Source: Parabacteroides distasonis
GTDB taxonomy: Bacteria > Bacteroidota > Bacteroidia > Bacteroidales > Tannerellaceae
NCBI RefSeq assembly: GCF_004793765.1
Contig: NZ_SRYM01000042.1
Coordinates: forward strand, 1-37,859
Direction: 5' to 3'
Length of the DNA stretch: 37,859 nt
Under the pieces are notes generated by a model that saw only the letters and a list, made by a program, of their open reading frames with translations, was not told the origin of the DNA and did not search any database. Each line of letters starts with the position of its first letter. The stretch's first letter is position 1. Positions 17,529-26,588 of the stretch are shown here, one piece after another. A program made the position numbers and the translations under genes.

Positions 17529-17536
17529 TATCCTCG

Positions 17537-17614
17537 ATGCCCATCGTAATATGACTACAATGGGCATTGTAAACATTTTATACTGCCCATCGTAACAACC
17601 TAACGATGGGCAGT
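17537..17614 (+). terminator. Two tandem hairpins after the secreted-protein pair
   Basis: The first stem pairs 17537-17544 with 17560-17567 (ATGCCCAT/ATGGGCAT). The second pairs 17582-17593 with 17603-17614 as 12 perfect bp (ACTGCCCATCGT). The two share the sequence GCCCATCGTAA. The second lacks a strong T tract, so it is only a moderate terminator by sequence; position at the operon end supports the role. Confidence 0.6.
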
Positions 17615-17686
17615 GTTATTTCGTAAGGCATATGGTTGTTTGGCTTATAGTTTGTAATAAATAATGGATAAAAACTTCGAATTATA

Positions 17687-17717
17687 TTTGGTGGTATCAA
17701 AAAAGGCCGTATCTTTG
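17687..17717 (+). promoter_or_regulatory. leu operon promoter
   Basis: TTTG at 17687-17690 and TATCTTTG at 17710-17717, spaced exactly 19 bp, match the Bacteroidales consensus in full. Transcription would start near 17723, about 29 nt before the leader-peptide ATG. Confidence 0.85.
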
Positions 17718-17751
17718 CAACGTTGAAACAAAAACAATAAAGACAAGAACA

Positions 17752-17826
17752 ATGACACGCAACTTGCAAAATAGTCTCATTATTTCTCTAAACATTATTC
17801 TACTCTGGGAACGGGATAGGAAGTGA
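17752..17826 (+). CDS. leu operon leader peptide
   Basis: 24 residues ending at TGA 17824-17826. The middle part, LIISLNIILL (residues 9-18), has eight Leu or Ile codons among ten, with no valine, fitting an operon that makes leucine and, through CimA, isoleucine. The last codons (AGG AAG TGA) overlap the antiterminator strand, so a ribosome that completes the peptide hides it. The preceding AATAAAGACAA (17736-17746) also occurs before the ilv leader start. Confidence 0.87.
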   Translation: MTRNLQNSLIISLNIILLWERDRK

Positions 17827-17897
17827 GACTGTATGCTTTGCGAGCATTACGATAGATGAAAGAGCCTTTCTCACTTCCTTGTGAGAGAGGCTTTTTT
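17773..17897 (+). promoter_or_regulatory. leu transcription attenuator with 1:2, 2:3 and 3:4 pairings
   Basis: Strand 1, AGTCTCA (17773-17779, inside the leader codons), is complementary to strand 2, TGAGACT (17824-17830). Strand 2 extended, AGGAAGTGAGA (17818-17828), is perfectly complementary over 11 bp to strand 3, TCTCACTTCCT (17869-17879), giving the antiterminator. Strand 3 can instead form the terminator with 17881-17892. All three competing structures of a classical amino-acid attenuator are therefore visible. Stalling at the Leu/Ile codons should free strand 2 and allow read-through into leuA. Confidence 0.87.
17861..17897 (+). terminator. Attenuator terminator before leuA
   Basis: GCCTTTCTCAC (17864-17874) pairs with GTGAGAGAGGC (17881-17891), 11 bp with one U-G pair, loop TTCCTT, then six T (17892-17897). 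It is 39 bp before leuA. Confidence 0.9.
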
Positions 17898-17936
17898 AGT
17901 TAGTATAGGATATTAGTAAATTAAGAATATAAGATT

Positions 17937-19439
17937 ATGTCAGACAGATTATTTATTTTCGACACCACCTTACGTGATGGTGAACAGGTTCCGGGATGCC
18001 AGTTGAATACAGTGGAAAAGATTCAAGTAGCCAAGGCGTTGGAACAGCTCGGCGTAGACGTGATCGAGGCGGGTTTCCCCGTATCCAGCCCGGGGGATTT
18101 TAAGAGTGTGGTTGAGATCTCAAAGGCCGTGACTTGGCCGACCATCTGTGCCTTGACCCGTGCGGTGGAGAAAGATATCGACGTGGCTGCCGAGGCGTTG
18201 AAATTCGCTAAGCGGGGACGTATCCATACGGGTATCGGTACTTCGGATTCTCATATCAAATACAAGTTTAACTCCACGCGGGAGGAGATCATAGAGCGTG
18301 CGATCGCCGCCACGAAATACGCTAAGAAGTACGTGGAGGACGTAGAGTTCTATTGTGAGGATGCCGGGCGTACGGATAATGAATATCTGGCCCGTGTCGT
18401 AGAGGCCGTGATCAAGGCCGGGGCTACCGTGGTGAATATACCGGATACGACGGGATATTGCTTGCCGGATGAGTACGGGGCGAAGATCAAGTATCTGATG
18501 GAACATGTGGATGGCGTACATAACGCTATTCTTTCCACCCATTGCCATAATGACTTGGGCATGGCTACCGCGAACACCGTACAAGGCGTGTTGAACGGAG
18601 CCCGTCAGGTGGAGGTAACCGTAAACGGTATCGGTGAGCGTGCGGGTAACACGTCATTGGAAGAAGTCGCCATGGTTTTCAAGAGCCATAAAGAACGTGA
18701 TATTATTACCAATATCACGACGAATAAGATCTATAGTACGAGCCGTATGGTTTCTAGCTTGATGAATATGCCGGTACAACCGAATAAAGCTATTGTCGGA
18801 CGTAACGCATTCGCTCACTCCTCCGGTATCCACCAAGATGGCGTTTTGAAGAATGCGCAAACCTACGAGATCATCGATCCGAAGGATGTGGGTATCGATG
18901 ATAACGCGATCGTATTGACTGCTCGTAGCGGTCGTGCGGCGTTGAAGCATCGCCTGCATGTTTTAGGTGTGGATCTGGAGCAGGAGAAATTGGACAAGGT
19001 GTACGATGAGTTCTTGAAACTGGCCGATCGTAAGAAAGATATTAATGATGATGATGTTTTGATGTTGGTCGGAAAGGATCGTACGGCCACCCACCGTATT
19101 AAATTGGAATATTTACAGGTAACTAGTGGTGTTGGAGTACAATCAGTCGCAAGTATTTGTTTAAATTTGTCGGGAGTAAGAAGATATGAGGCCGCGGCTG
19201 GTAACGGTCCGGTTGACGCAGGCATCAAGGCGGTGAAAAAAGCCATTAGTAATAGTGACATGACGATTCAGGAATTCTTGATTCAAGCCATTAATAAAGG
19301 TAGCGATGATACGGGCAAGGTGCATATGCAGGTAGAGTATAACGGGGCTACCTATTATGGGTTCTCCGCAAATACCGATATTATCGCCGCTTCCGTGGAG
19401 GCTTTCGTGGACGCCATCAATAAGTTTATAGTAGACTAA
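17937..19439 (+). CDS. leuA: 2-isopropylmalate synthase
   Basis: Condenses acetyl-CoA with 2-oxoisovalerate, the committed step of leucine synthesis. 500 residues, full length, with the DRE-TIM barrel motif [13 protein letters not shown] at residues 8-20, the metal ligands HCHND (about 202-206), [14 protein letters not shown], and a C-terminal LeuA regulatory domain (about 370-500) that normally binds leucine. Numbering matches E. coli LeuA: His97 and Asn167 are kept, but Ser139 of the 2-oxoacid pocket is Tyr here ([10 protein letters not shown]). First gene of the leu operon and under its attenuator; leuC starts 14 bp downstream. Confidence 0.94.
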   Translation: MSDRLFIFDTTLRDGEQVPGCQLNTVEKIQVAKALEQLGVDVIEAGFPVSSPGDFKSVVEISKAVTWPTICALTRAVEKDIDVAAEALKFAKRGRIHTGIGTSDSHIKYKFNSTREEIIERAIAATKYAKKYVEDVEFYCEDAGRTDNEYLARVVEAVIKAGATVVNIPDTTGYCLPDEYGAKIKYLMEHVDGVHNAILSTHCHNDLGMATANTVQGVLNGARQVEVTVNGIGERAGNTSLEEVAMVFKSHKERDIITNITTNKIYSTSRMVSSLMNMPVQPNKAIVGRNAFAHSSGIHQDGVLKNAQTYEIIDPKDVGIDDNAIVLTARSGRAALKHRLHVLGVDLEQEKLDKVYDEFLKLADRKKDINDDDVLMLVGKDRTATHRIKLEYLQVTSGVGVQSVASICLNLSGVRRYEAAAGNGPVDAGIKAVKKAISNSDMTIQEFLIQAINKGSDDTGKVHMQVEYNGATYYGFSANTDIIAASVEAFVDAINKFIVD

Positions 19440-19453
19440 AAATAGACAAGACA

Positions 19454-20851
19454 ATGAGCAAGACATTATTTGAGAAAATCTGGGACAAACACGTGGTGGA
19501 CACGTTGCCCGACGGAACCATACAATTGTATATCGACCGTCTGTATTGTCATGAGGTGACTAGCCCGCAGGCTTTCGCCGGATTACGTGCACGTGGATTG
19601 AAGCCCTTCCGTCCCGCACAAATCACTTGTATGCCGGACCACAATATCCCGACATTGAACCAAGATAAGCCTATCGAGGACCCTATATCCAAGAATCAAG
19701 TGGATACCTTGGAAGAGAATGCGAAGTATTTCGGCTTGACGTATTACGGTCTTCAACATCCGAAGAATGGTATCATCCATGTGGTAGGTCCGGAGACAGG
19801 CTTGACGCAGCCGGGTATGACGATCGTTTGTGGCGACTCCCATACTTCTACGCACGGTGCCATGGGTGCTATCGCCTTCGGTATCGGTACGAGCGAGGTG
19901 GAGATGACCTTGGCTACCCAATGTATCATGCAGCGTAAGCCGAAAACGATGCGTATCACGATCGATGGTGTACGCAAACCGGGCGTTACGGCGAAGGACT
20001 TTGCCTTATACATTATTAGTAAGATGAGTACCAGCGGTGCTACGGGCTATTTCGTGGAGTACGCCGGCGAGGCGATCCGTAATACGACCATGGAGGAACG
20101 TCTGACGATCTGCAATCTTTCGATCGAGATGGGTGCCCGTGGTGGTATGATCGCTCCGGACGATGTTACTTTCGATTATTTGAAAGACCGTGAGTTCGCC
20201 CCAAGAGGCGAGGAATGGGAGCGGAAGGTGAGCGAGTGGCGTCAGTTATATAGTGATCCGGACGCTAAGTTCGATAAGGAGATCGTTTTCCACGCCGAGG
20301 ATATCGACCCGATGGTTACGTACGGTACGAACCCGGGCATGGGTATGAGTATCAGCAAAGATATCCCCTCCTTAGAAAGCGTGCCCGAGGCAGGCCGTAT
20401 CTCTTATAAGAAGTCTTTGGATTATATGGGCTTCAAGGCAGGCGAGTCTATGTTGGGTAAGAAAGTGGATTATGTCTTTTTAGGTAGCTGTACGAATGGC
20501 CGTATCGAGGATTTCCGTGCTTTCGCCTCTTTGGTGAAAGGAAAGAAGAAAGCGGATGATGTAACGGTTTGGCTGGTTCCCGGCAGTTGGCAGGTAGAGC
20601 GGGAGATTCGTGCCGAGGGGATCGACAAGGTTTTGGCTGAGGCCGGCTTCGTCCTTCGTCAACCGGGATGTTCCGCTTGTCTGGCGATGAATGAGGATAA
20701 GGTTCCGGCAGGTAAATATGCGGTCTCCACTTCCAACCGTAATTTCGAAGGCCGCCAAGGACCGGGTGCCCGCACTATCTTGGCGGGGCCGCTTGTGGCC
20801 GCCGCCGCTGCCGTGACCGGTAAGATCACAGACCCGAGAGAACTGATGTAA
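19454..20851 (+). CDS. leuC: 3-isopropylmalate dehydratase large subunit
   Basis: Aconitase-family enzyme that isomerises 2- to 3-isopropylmalate; in this setting it probably also handles citramalate from CimA. 465 residues, the normal bacterial length. [20 protein letters not shown] (about 129-148) is the family signature. The [4Fe-4S] ligands are Cys in GSCTNGR (about 346) and the two in PGCSACLA (about 406-409). [12 protein letters not shown] near the C-terminus is substrate-binding. Works as a heterodimer with LeuD, encoded 26 bp downstream. Confidence 0.96.
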   Translation: MSKTLFEKIWDKHVVDTLPDGTIQLYIDRLYCHEVTSPQAFAGLRARGLKPFRPAQITCMPDHNIPTLNQDKPIEDPISKNQVDTLEENAKYFGLTYYGLQHPKNGIIHVVGPETGLTQPGMTIVCGDSHTSTHGAMGAIAFGIGTSEVEMTLATQCIMQRKPKTMRITIDGVRKPGVTAKDFALYIISKMSTSGATGYFVEYAGEAIRNTTMEERLTICNLSIEMGARGGMIAPDDVTFDYLKDREFAPRGEEWERKVSEWRQLYSDPDAKFDKEIVFHAEDIDPMVTYGTNPGMGMSISKDIPSLESVPEAGRISYKKSLDYMGFKAGESMLGKKVDYVFLGSCTNGRIEDFRAFASLVKGKKKADDVTVWLVPGSWQVEREIRAEGIDKVLAEAGFVLRQPGCSACLAMNEDKVPAGKYAVSTSNRNFEGRQGPGARTILAGPLVAAAAAVTGKITDPRELM

Positions 20852-20877
20852 AGACTAATCTAATAAAGTAGCATAAG

Positions 20878-21465
20878 ATGAAAACAAAATTCAATATAAT
20901 CACAAGCATGTGTGTGCCTCTTCCCTTAGAGAACGTGGATACCGACCAGATTATCCCAGCTCGCTTTCTGAAAGCGACTACCAAAGAAGGGTTCGGCGAG
21001 AACTTATTCCGGGATTGGCGATATGATAAGGAAGGTAATAAGATCGAATCATTCGTCTTGAACGATCCTACGTATAGCGGAAAGATATTGGTAGCGGGAA
21101 AGAACTTCGGTTCCGGTTCCAGCCGTGAGCATGCGGCTTGGGCGATAGCCGATTACGGTTTCCGTGTCGTGGTCTCCAGTTTCTTCGCCGATATCCATAA
21201 AAACAACGAGTTGAACAACTTCGTGCTGCCGGTTGTTGTGACTGAAGAGTTCCTCGCTGAATTGTTCGATTCGATTTACAAGGACCCGAAAACTGAGGTC
21301 GAGGTAAATCTACCGGAGCAAACGATCACGAACAAGGCTACGGGCAAAAGCGAGCATTTCGAGATCAACGCCTATAAAAAGGATTGCCTGATCAACGGAT
21401 TGGACGATATCGACTATTTACTGGCAAATAAATCAAAGATAGAAGCCTTCGAGGCAGCACGCTGA
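20878..21465 (+). CDS. leuD: 3-isopropylmalate dehydratase small subunit
   Basis: Small, swivelling-domain partner of LeuC. 195 residues, usual length. [20 protein letters not shown] (about 21-40) and [16 protein letters not shown] (about 75-90) are the family signatures; the second contacts the substrate. The stop is followed after 2 bp by the ATG of cimA, indicating tight co-translation. Confidence 0.96.
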   Translation: MKTKFNIITSMCVPLPLENVDTDQIIPARFLKATTKEGFGENLFRDWRYDKEGNKIESFVLNDPTYSGKILVAGKNFGSGSSREHAAWAIADYGFRVVVSSFFADIHKNNELNNFVLPVVVTEEFLAELFDSIYKDPKTEVEVNLPEQTITNKATGKSEHFEINAYKKDCLINGLDDIDYLLANKSKIEAFEAAR

Positions 21466-21467
21466 TT

Positions 21468-22982
21468 ATGATAGAAATAATGGATACAACCCTCAGAGAT
21501 GGGGAGCAAACTTCGGGCGTCTCCTTCGCCGCTCACGAGAAGCTTAGCATAGCGCAAGTGCTGCTGAGCGACTTAGGCGTGAACCGGGTGGAGATCGCCT
21601 CCGCCCGTGTGTCGGACGGAGAGTTTGAGGCCGTGAAGCGTGTAGCCGCTTGGGCCGCCCGTTCCGGAAACCTAGACAAATTGGAGGTCTTGGGTTTCGT
21701 GGATGGTACGGTCTCTCTCGACTGGATTGAATCCGCAGGTTGCCGTGTCGTGAACTTGCTTTGCAAGGGCTCTTATAAGCATGTCACCGAACAGCTCCGT
21801 AAGACTCCCGAGCAACACGTTGACGATATTCGTACGGTCGTATTGGAAGCGGAGAGACGGAAGATCGACGTGAATATCTATCTGGAGGACTGGTCGAACG
21901 GTATCAAGCATTCCCCGGATTACGTGTTCTTGGTGATCGATGCGTTGAAAGGACTTCCGATCTGCCGTTTCATGCTCCCGGATACCTTGGGCGTCTTGAA
22001 TCCCGGGAATACTTACGAGTATTGCAAGATGATGGTAGACCGCTACCCGGATTTAAGGTTCGACTTCCATGCGCATAACGACTATGATCTTGCCGTCGCG
22101 AATGTATATTCCGCCATCCGCGCGGGTATCAAGGGAATCCATACGACCGTGAACGGCTTGGGAGAGCGTGCGGGCAACGCTCCTTTGAGCAGCGTACTTG
22201 CCGTTATCAAGGACCAGTTGGGAGAGGAGACGAACTTGAGGGAGGAAAAGATAAACAAGGCGAGCCGTTTGGTCGAGACCTATTCCGGGGTACATATCCC
22301 GCCCAATAAGCCGATCATCGGAGAGCATGTGTTTACGCAGTGCGCCGGTGTCCATGCGGACGGTGATAGCAAGAATAACCTGTATTGCAACGACCTGCTT
22401 CCTGAACGTTTCGGACGGGTTCGCGAGTACGCCTTGGGCAAGACCTCCGGAAAAGCGAATATCCGCAAGAATCTGGAAGCGCTCGGTATCGACATGGACG
22501 AGGGTTCGATGCGTAAGGTTACGGAACGGATCATTGAGTTAGGGGATAAGAAAGAAATGGTTACCCCGGAGGATCTTCCTTATATTATCAGCGATGTGCT
22601 TCATCATGATAATGCGCTGGAGGATCAGAAAATACGGATCTTGAACTATTCCTTATCCTTGGCCCAAGGGTTGAAGCCGGTGGCTACCTTGAAGATCGAG
22701 ATCAATGGCGAGGCTTACGAGGAATCGGCTTCCGGTGATGGACAATACGACGCTTTCGTTCGTGCCCTACGCCGGATTTATTCCCGTTTGAACCGCCCGT
22801 TCCCGATGTTGACGAACTATTCGGTATCCATCCCGCCGGGAGGACGTACGGATGCGTTCGTGCAGACGGTCATCAGCTGGAATTATGCCGGGGTCGATTT
22901 CAAGACTCGTGGTCTGGACGCTGATCAGACCGAGGCGGCGATCAAGGCGACATTGAAGATGCTGAACAAGATAGAGGATTAA
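21468..22982 (+). CDS. cimA: Citramalate synthase (LeuA-related)
   Basis: 504-residue LeuA-family enzyme, [15 protein letters not shown] at the start and a C-terminal regulatory domain (about 375-504). It is far closer to Leptospira CimA than to LeuA: EIASARVS, LGFVDG, NIYLEDWSNG and FTQCAGVHADGD are all shared as I recall that sequence. The pyruvate-pocket residues known from the Leptospira structure (Leu81, Leu104, Tyr144) align with Leu75, Leu98 and Tyr138 here. It would condense pyruvate and acetyl-CoA to citramalate, which LeuCD and LeuB turn into 2-oxobutyrate, a threonine-independent isoleucine route. The neighbours are exactly those enzymes. Specificity is inferred. Confidence 0.82.
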   Translation: MIEIMDTTLRDGEQTSGVSFAAHEKLSIAQVLLSDLGVNRVEIASARVSDGEFEAVKRVAAWAARSGNLDKLEVLGFVDGTVSLDWIESAGCRVVNLLCKGSYKHVTEQLRKTPEQHVDDIRTVVLEAERRKIDVNIYLEDWSNGIKHSPDYVFLVIDALKGLPICRFMLPDTLGVLNPGNTYEYCKMMVDRYPDLRFDFHAHNDYDLAVANVYSAIRAGIKGIHTTVNGLGERAGNAPLSSVLAVIKDQLGEETNLREEKINKASRLVETYSGVHIPPNKPIIGEHVFTQCAGVHADGDSKNNLYCNDLLPERFGRVREYALGKTSGKANIRKNLEALGIDMDEGSMRKVTERIIELGDKKEMVTPEDLPYIISDVLHHDNALEDQKIRILNYSLSLAQGLKPVATLKIEINGEAYEESASGDGQYDAFVRALRRIYSRLNRPFPMLTNYSVSIPPGGRTDAFVQTVISWNYAGVDFKTRGLDADQTEAAIKATLKMLNKIED

Positions 22983-23002
22983 TAATTAAAAAGGTAAAGG
23001 GT

Positions 23003-23446
23003 ATGAAAAAGTTGACTATCGCGCTTGTAGCGCACGACAATCGTAAGGCGGAAATGGTAGAATGGGCGGTACATAACGCTGAGTTCTTGTCTCACCACCA
23101 TATTGTTTGTACGGGTACGACCGGAAATTTGGTTCGTAAAGCTCTCGAGGAAAAAGGGGTGAACGCGGATATTGCTTGTATGCATTCCGGTCCGATGGGA
23201 GGCGATGCTGAGATTGCCGCTATGGTTGTCCGTAAGGAGATCGATTTGGCGGTCTTTTTGATAGACGACTTGAATCCGCAACCGCACGAGGCCGACATCC
23301 AGATGTTGCTTCGCCAGTGCCGTGTTCATAACGTACCTATCGCTTGTAACCGTTATAGCGCCGACTTGATGATTACAAGTACCCTGTGGGATGATGACAC
23401 GTATTTCCCCACGGAGCCTAAGTATGTACATTTTAACAGAGAATAA
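23003..23446 (+). CDS. mgsA: Methylglyoxal synthase
   Basis: Converts dihydroxyacetone phosphate to methylglyoxal and phosphate, a bypass that relieves phosphosugar build-up. 147 residues, normal length. ALVAHDNRK (about 7-15), phosphate-binding CTGTTGNLV (about 37-45), SGPMGGDAEI with the catalytic Asp, and the segment DDLNPQPHEADI with its His all match the family. It sits between cimA and leuB, 20 and 15 bp from its neighbours, so it is co-transcribed with leucine genes even though no BCAA reaction needs it. Confidence 0.93.
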   Translation: MKKLTIALVAHDNRKAEMVEWAVHNAEFLSHHHIVCTGTTGNLVRKALEEKGVNADIACMHSGPMGGDAEIAAMVVRKEIDLAVFLIDDLNPQPHEADIQMLLRQCRVHNVPIACNRYSADLMITSTLWDDDTYFPTEPKYVHFNRE

Positions 23447-23461
23447 TAACAAACATTTACG

Positions 23462-24523
23462 ATGAAACTGAATATAGCAGTACTTCCCGGAGACGGGATC
23501 GGACCAGAGATTTCCGTGCAAGGCGTGGAAGTAATGAGTGCCGTTTGTGAGAAATTTGGACATGAGGTTCACTATGAGTATGCCCTTTGTGGCGCTGACG
23601 CGATCGATAAGGTAGGCGATCCTTTCCCGGAGGAGACCTATCGGATTTGTAAGGATGCCGACGCTGTTCTTTTCTCGGCTGTGGGCGATCCTAAGTTTGA
23701 TAATGATCCGACAGCGAAAGTACGCCCGGAGCAAGGTCTTTTGGCGATGCGTAAGAAGTTGGGCCTGTTCGCTAATATCCGTCCGGTGCAGACCTTCAAA
23801 TGCCTATTGCATAAATCGCCGTTGCGTGCCGAATTGGTGGATGGCGCGGATTTCTTATGTATCCGTGAGTTGACCGGTGGTATGTATTTCGGTGAGAAAT
23901 ATCAAGACAACGATAAGGCATACGATACGAATATGTATACCCGCCCGGAAATCGAGCGTATCTTGAAAGTGGGCTTCGAGTATGCGATGAAACGGAATAA
24001 GCACCTGACGGTTGTTGACAAGGCGAACGTACTTGCCTCTTCCCGTCTATGGCGCCAGATCGCTCAAGAGATGGCTCCTAGCTATCCGGAAGTAACGACA
24101 GACTATATGTATGTGGACAACGCCGCTATGCGTATGATCCAAGAGCCGAAATTCTTCGACGTGATGGTAACCGAGAATACGTTTGGTGATATCTTGACGG
24201 ATGAGGGTTCTTGCATCAGCGGCTCTATGGGCTTGCTGCCTTCCGCTTCAACCGGAGAGAGCACACCGGTTTTCGAGCCGATTCATGGCTCTTGGCCGCA
24301 GGCGAAAGGGCTGAATATTGCGAACCCCTTGGCGCAAATTCTTTCAGTAGCGATGTTATTCGAGTATTTCGACCTCAAAGAAGAGGGAGCCTTGATCCGT
24401 GAAGCCGTAGACGCTTCCCTCGACGCGAATGTCCGTACGCCGGAAATCCAAGTGGAAGGTGGAGCGAAATATGGAACGAAAGAAGTGGGTAGTTGGATTG
24501 TCAATTATATCATGGAAAAGTAG
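23462..24523 (+). CDS. leuB: 3-isopropylmalate dehydrogenase
   Basis: NAD-dependent oxidative decarboxylation of 3-isopropylmalate, and probably of 3-methylmalate on the CimA route. 353 residues, normal length. [10 protein letters not shown] (about 8-17), the substrate segment with three Arg ([21 protein letters not shown]), ELTGGMYFG, the catalytic Lys in TVVDKANVL (about 185), and the metal-binding DNAAMRMI / GDILTDE region are all visible. GSAPD-type nucleotide motif appears as [12 protein letters not shown]. Last gene of the leu operon; a long hairpin follows. Confidence 0.95.
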   Translation: MKLNIAVLPGDGIGPEISVQGVEVMSAVCEKFGHEVHYEYALCGADAIDKVGDPFPEETYRICKDADAVLFSAVGDPKFDNDPTAKVRPEQGLLAMRKKLGLFANIRPVQTFKCLLHKSPLRAELVDGADFLCIRELTGGMYFGEKYQDNDKAYDTNMYTRPEIERILKVGFEYAMKRNKHLTVVDKANVLASSRLWRQIAQEMAPSYPEVTTDYMYVDNAAMRMIQEPKFFDVMVTENTFGDILTDEGSCISGSMGLLPSASTGESTPVFEPIHGSWPQAKGLNIANPLAQILSVAMLFEYFDLKEEGALIREAVDASLDANVRTPEIQVEGGAKYGTKEVGSWIVNYIMEK

Positions 24524-24546
24524 TATAAATGGGCCGATTTCGCACC

Positions 24547-24643
24547 AGTAGTGGCGCAGGCTCACACGTATAGTGGCATCGGCTCATGCGAGTAGTGGCG
24601 TAGGCCAATACCACTACTCGCGTGAGCCGATGCCACTATACGT
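24547..24643. repeat. 22-bp tandem units folded into a 33-bp hairpin
   Basis: Three direct units of 22 bp at 24547, 24569 and 24591 share the core AGTGGCNNNGGC. Positions 24566-24598 pair with 24611-24643 over 33 bp with one U-G pair and a 12-base loop. It lies between the convergent leuB and TPR genes (stops at 24523 and 24656), so it may terminate both transcripts. No T tract follows on the plus strand. Confidence 0.85.
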
Positions 24644-24655
24644 ATAAAAACAGCC

Positions 24656-25477
24656 TTAACGAGCCATCTTCATCAACTCGTCGATAGTCGTTTTATCATA
24701 TCCCATATCCTCAGCTTTCTTGAAGTCTAAGGCGGCCGATGCCTTCTCATATTGGGCGAGTTTTACTTTGCCTCGCAATACATATAAAGCGGCTGTCGGA
24801 GTACTTTCCACGAAAACACGATTGATATCGGCCATAGCCCGGGCGTTCTTGCCCATCATGAAATATAGATCGGCACGGCCCTCGTATAAGATCCATTCAC
24901 GGGGCATCTCGCTGATCAAGTAATTAAAGATGCGTTCGCTCTCATCGTAATTCCCCCGTAGCTTTTCGAGAATCGCGTGTCCCAGACGTCCTTTCACGGA
25001 TTTCTCGTTTACTTCCAGTATCTTATCGAAATCCTGCTCGGCCAAAAGATAGTTCTTATGTTGCAAATGAAGCATTGCCCTGCAATATAACGCCTCTTGA
25101 TGATGGGGATTCAAGATTAGCAGGGCGTTGTAATCGTTTGTCGCTTTTTCGATGTCACCTATTTCCGTATATAAACCGGCACGATTTTCCAATATAGCCT
25201 CATTATTCGGATGGCGGCTTAGGGCGGCGGTATAGGAGAGAAGGGCATCTTCCAGTTTCCCTTGCCTGCGCTGTATCGTCCCGAGGTTCATGAGCAAGGC
25301 GTAGTTATTGGGGTTGCCCGGTTCAAGGCGCATGGCGGCTCGTAGGCTCTCTTCGGCGGAGACTAAGTCGTTCTTGTCCAAGAAGTCAAAACTTTTCTCG
25401 ACAAACTTCTCGTATGTCTGAGCGTGGCCATAGCCTATTGAAAGGAAAAGGGCGGCGAGTATCGCAAGGATTTTCAT
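24656..25477 (-). CDS. Exported tetratricopeptide-repeat protein
   Basis: 273 residues with a signal peptide (MKILAILAALFLSIGYGHAQ, cut after about 20), then at least five TPR helix pairs. Recognisable units include NYALLMNLGTIQRRQGKLEDALLSYTAALS, NEAILENRAGLYTEIGDIEKA and HQEALYCRAMLHLQHKNYLLAEQDF, each with the usual small and aromatic positions. TPR arrays bind other proteins; the partner cannot be read. Periplasmic or lipoprotein-free secreted location is inferred because there is no lipobox Cys. Minus-strand TAGCTTTG at 25517-25510 is a likely -7 box. Confidence 0.8.
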   Translation of the reverse strand: MKILAILAALFLSIGYGHAQTYEKFVEKSFDFLDKNDLVSAEESLRAAMRLEPGNPNNYALLMNLGTIQRRQGKLEDALLSYTAALSRHPNNEAILENRAGLYTEIGDIEKATNDYNALLILNPHHQEALYCRAMLHLQHKNYLLAEQDFDKILEVNEKSVKGRLGHAILEKLRGNYDESERIFNYLISEMPREWILYEGRADLYFMMGKNARAMADINRVFVESTPTAALYVLRGKVKLAQYEKASAALDFKKAEDMGYDKTTIDELMKMAR

Positions 25478-25534
25478 GCTGTCGTATTTAACGTGTTATT
25501 TGATTGATGCAAAGCTACGTAATTATTTCATGGT

Positions 25535-25565
25535 TTTACCAGATTAAAAAAACTTTATACCTTTG
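25535..25565 (+). promoter_or_regulatory. Candidate mscS promoter
   Basis: TTTA at 25535-25538 and TACCTTTG at 25558-25565 are 19 bp apart, one mismatch from consensus in the first box. Start would be near 25571, 65 nt before the ATG. Confidence 0.55.
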
Positions 25566-25635
25566 CTACATTTCATAATATTTTTGGAAGATCAGATTGT
25601 TATATAATTAATAGATTAACTAAAATAGAAGAGAT

Positions 25636-26481
25636 ATGGTATTATTAGCAGCTGTAGAAGCGAGTTCTAAATTAGAGGAAGCTATCAGATCCTTGGTTGA
25701 GCATGGCTCCCAATTGGGTTTTACGATTATTAAAGCCCTTATTGTCTTTTTGGTGGGACGATTGGTTATAAACTTACTAAATAAACTGGTTCGGAAGATA
25801 TTGAGCAAACGGGATATCGATCCTTCTGTCAAGACTTTTGTGGGTAGTTTGGTGAATGTCAGTTTAACCATTTTATTGATTATTTCAGTCGTAGGGGCGT
25901 TAGGCGTTCAAACTACGTCGTTTGCCGCCTTGTTGGCTTCCGCCGGTGTCGCTGTCGGTATGGCATTGAGCGGTAACCTGTCAAACTTTGCCGGTGGATT
26001 GATCATCCTTCTTTTCAAGCCTTATAAGGTGGGTGATTATATCGAGGCGCAAGGTGTTGGTGGCACGGTAAAAGAAATACAAATGTTTCATACGGTATTG
26101 GGTACTCCGGACAATAAGATTATCTATATACCGAACGGCTCCTTGAGTAGTGGCGTTGTGACTAATTTCAGTAACCAGACGACTCGTCGTGTAGACTGGA
26201 CTTTTGGCGTGGAATACGGAAGCGATTATGAGAAAGTAAAGCAAGTGATAGAGTCCGTATTAGCGAAGGATTCCCGCATCTTGTCTGAGCCGGCCGCTCC
26301 GTTTATCGCCTTGACAGCCTTGGCGGACAGCAGCGTAAACGTGGTGGTACGGGTTTGGGTAAACAGTTCCGACTATTGGGGTGTGTATTTCGATATTAAC
26401 AAGAATATCTACGCAACCTTCAATGAAGTAGGTATCGATTTCCCGTTTCCGCAACTTACCGTACATCAAGCGAAGGATTGA
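25636..26481 (+). CDS. Small-conductance mechanosensitive channel (MscS family)
   Basis: Inner-membrane tension-gated channel that releases solutes on osmotic downshift. 281 residues, close to the 286 of E. coli MscS. Three membrane segments are seen at about 25-50, 68-92 and 96-125. The third is the pore helix with alternating Ala/Gly (GVAVGMALSGNLSNFAGGLI). The cytosolic beta domain follows, with FKPYKVGDYIEAQGVGGTVKEI and IYIPNGSLSSGVVTNFS, both strongly conserved. C-terminal alpha/beta domain ends near residue 278. Appears to be a single-gene unit. Confidence 0.93.
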   Translation: MVLLAAVEASSKLEEAIRSLVEHGSQLGFTIIKALIVFLVGRLVINLLNKLVRKILSKRDIDPSVKTFVGSLVNVSLTILLIISVVGALGVQTTSFAALLASAGVAVGMALSGNLSNFAGGLIILLFKPYKVGDYIEAQGVGGTVKEIQMFHTVLGTPDNKIIYIPNGSLSSGVVTNFSNQTTRRVDWTFGVEYGSDYEKVKQVIESVLAKDSRILSEPAAPFIALTALADSSVNVVVRVWVNSSDYWGVYFDINKNIYATFNEVGIDFPFPQLTVHQAKD

Positions 26482-26588
26482 AGTTCGTGATAATCTATGA
26501 CTTGTCCTTAAAAGGAATCTCTTTGTTCAAAAATCTTTGAGTTTCGTTAGATGTGCGATTATTTTATAGATGGTTGAACAAAAAGATT

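Noticed and set aside
24547-24643. Repeat units considered as a short CRISPR array
   Set aside because: Units are contiguous 22-mers without unique spacers and there are no cas genes.
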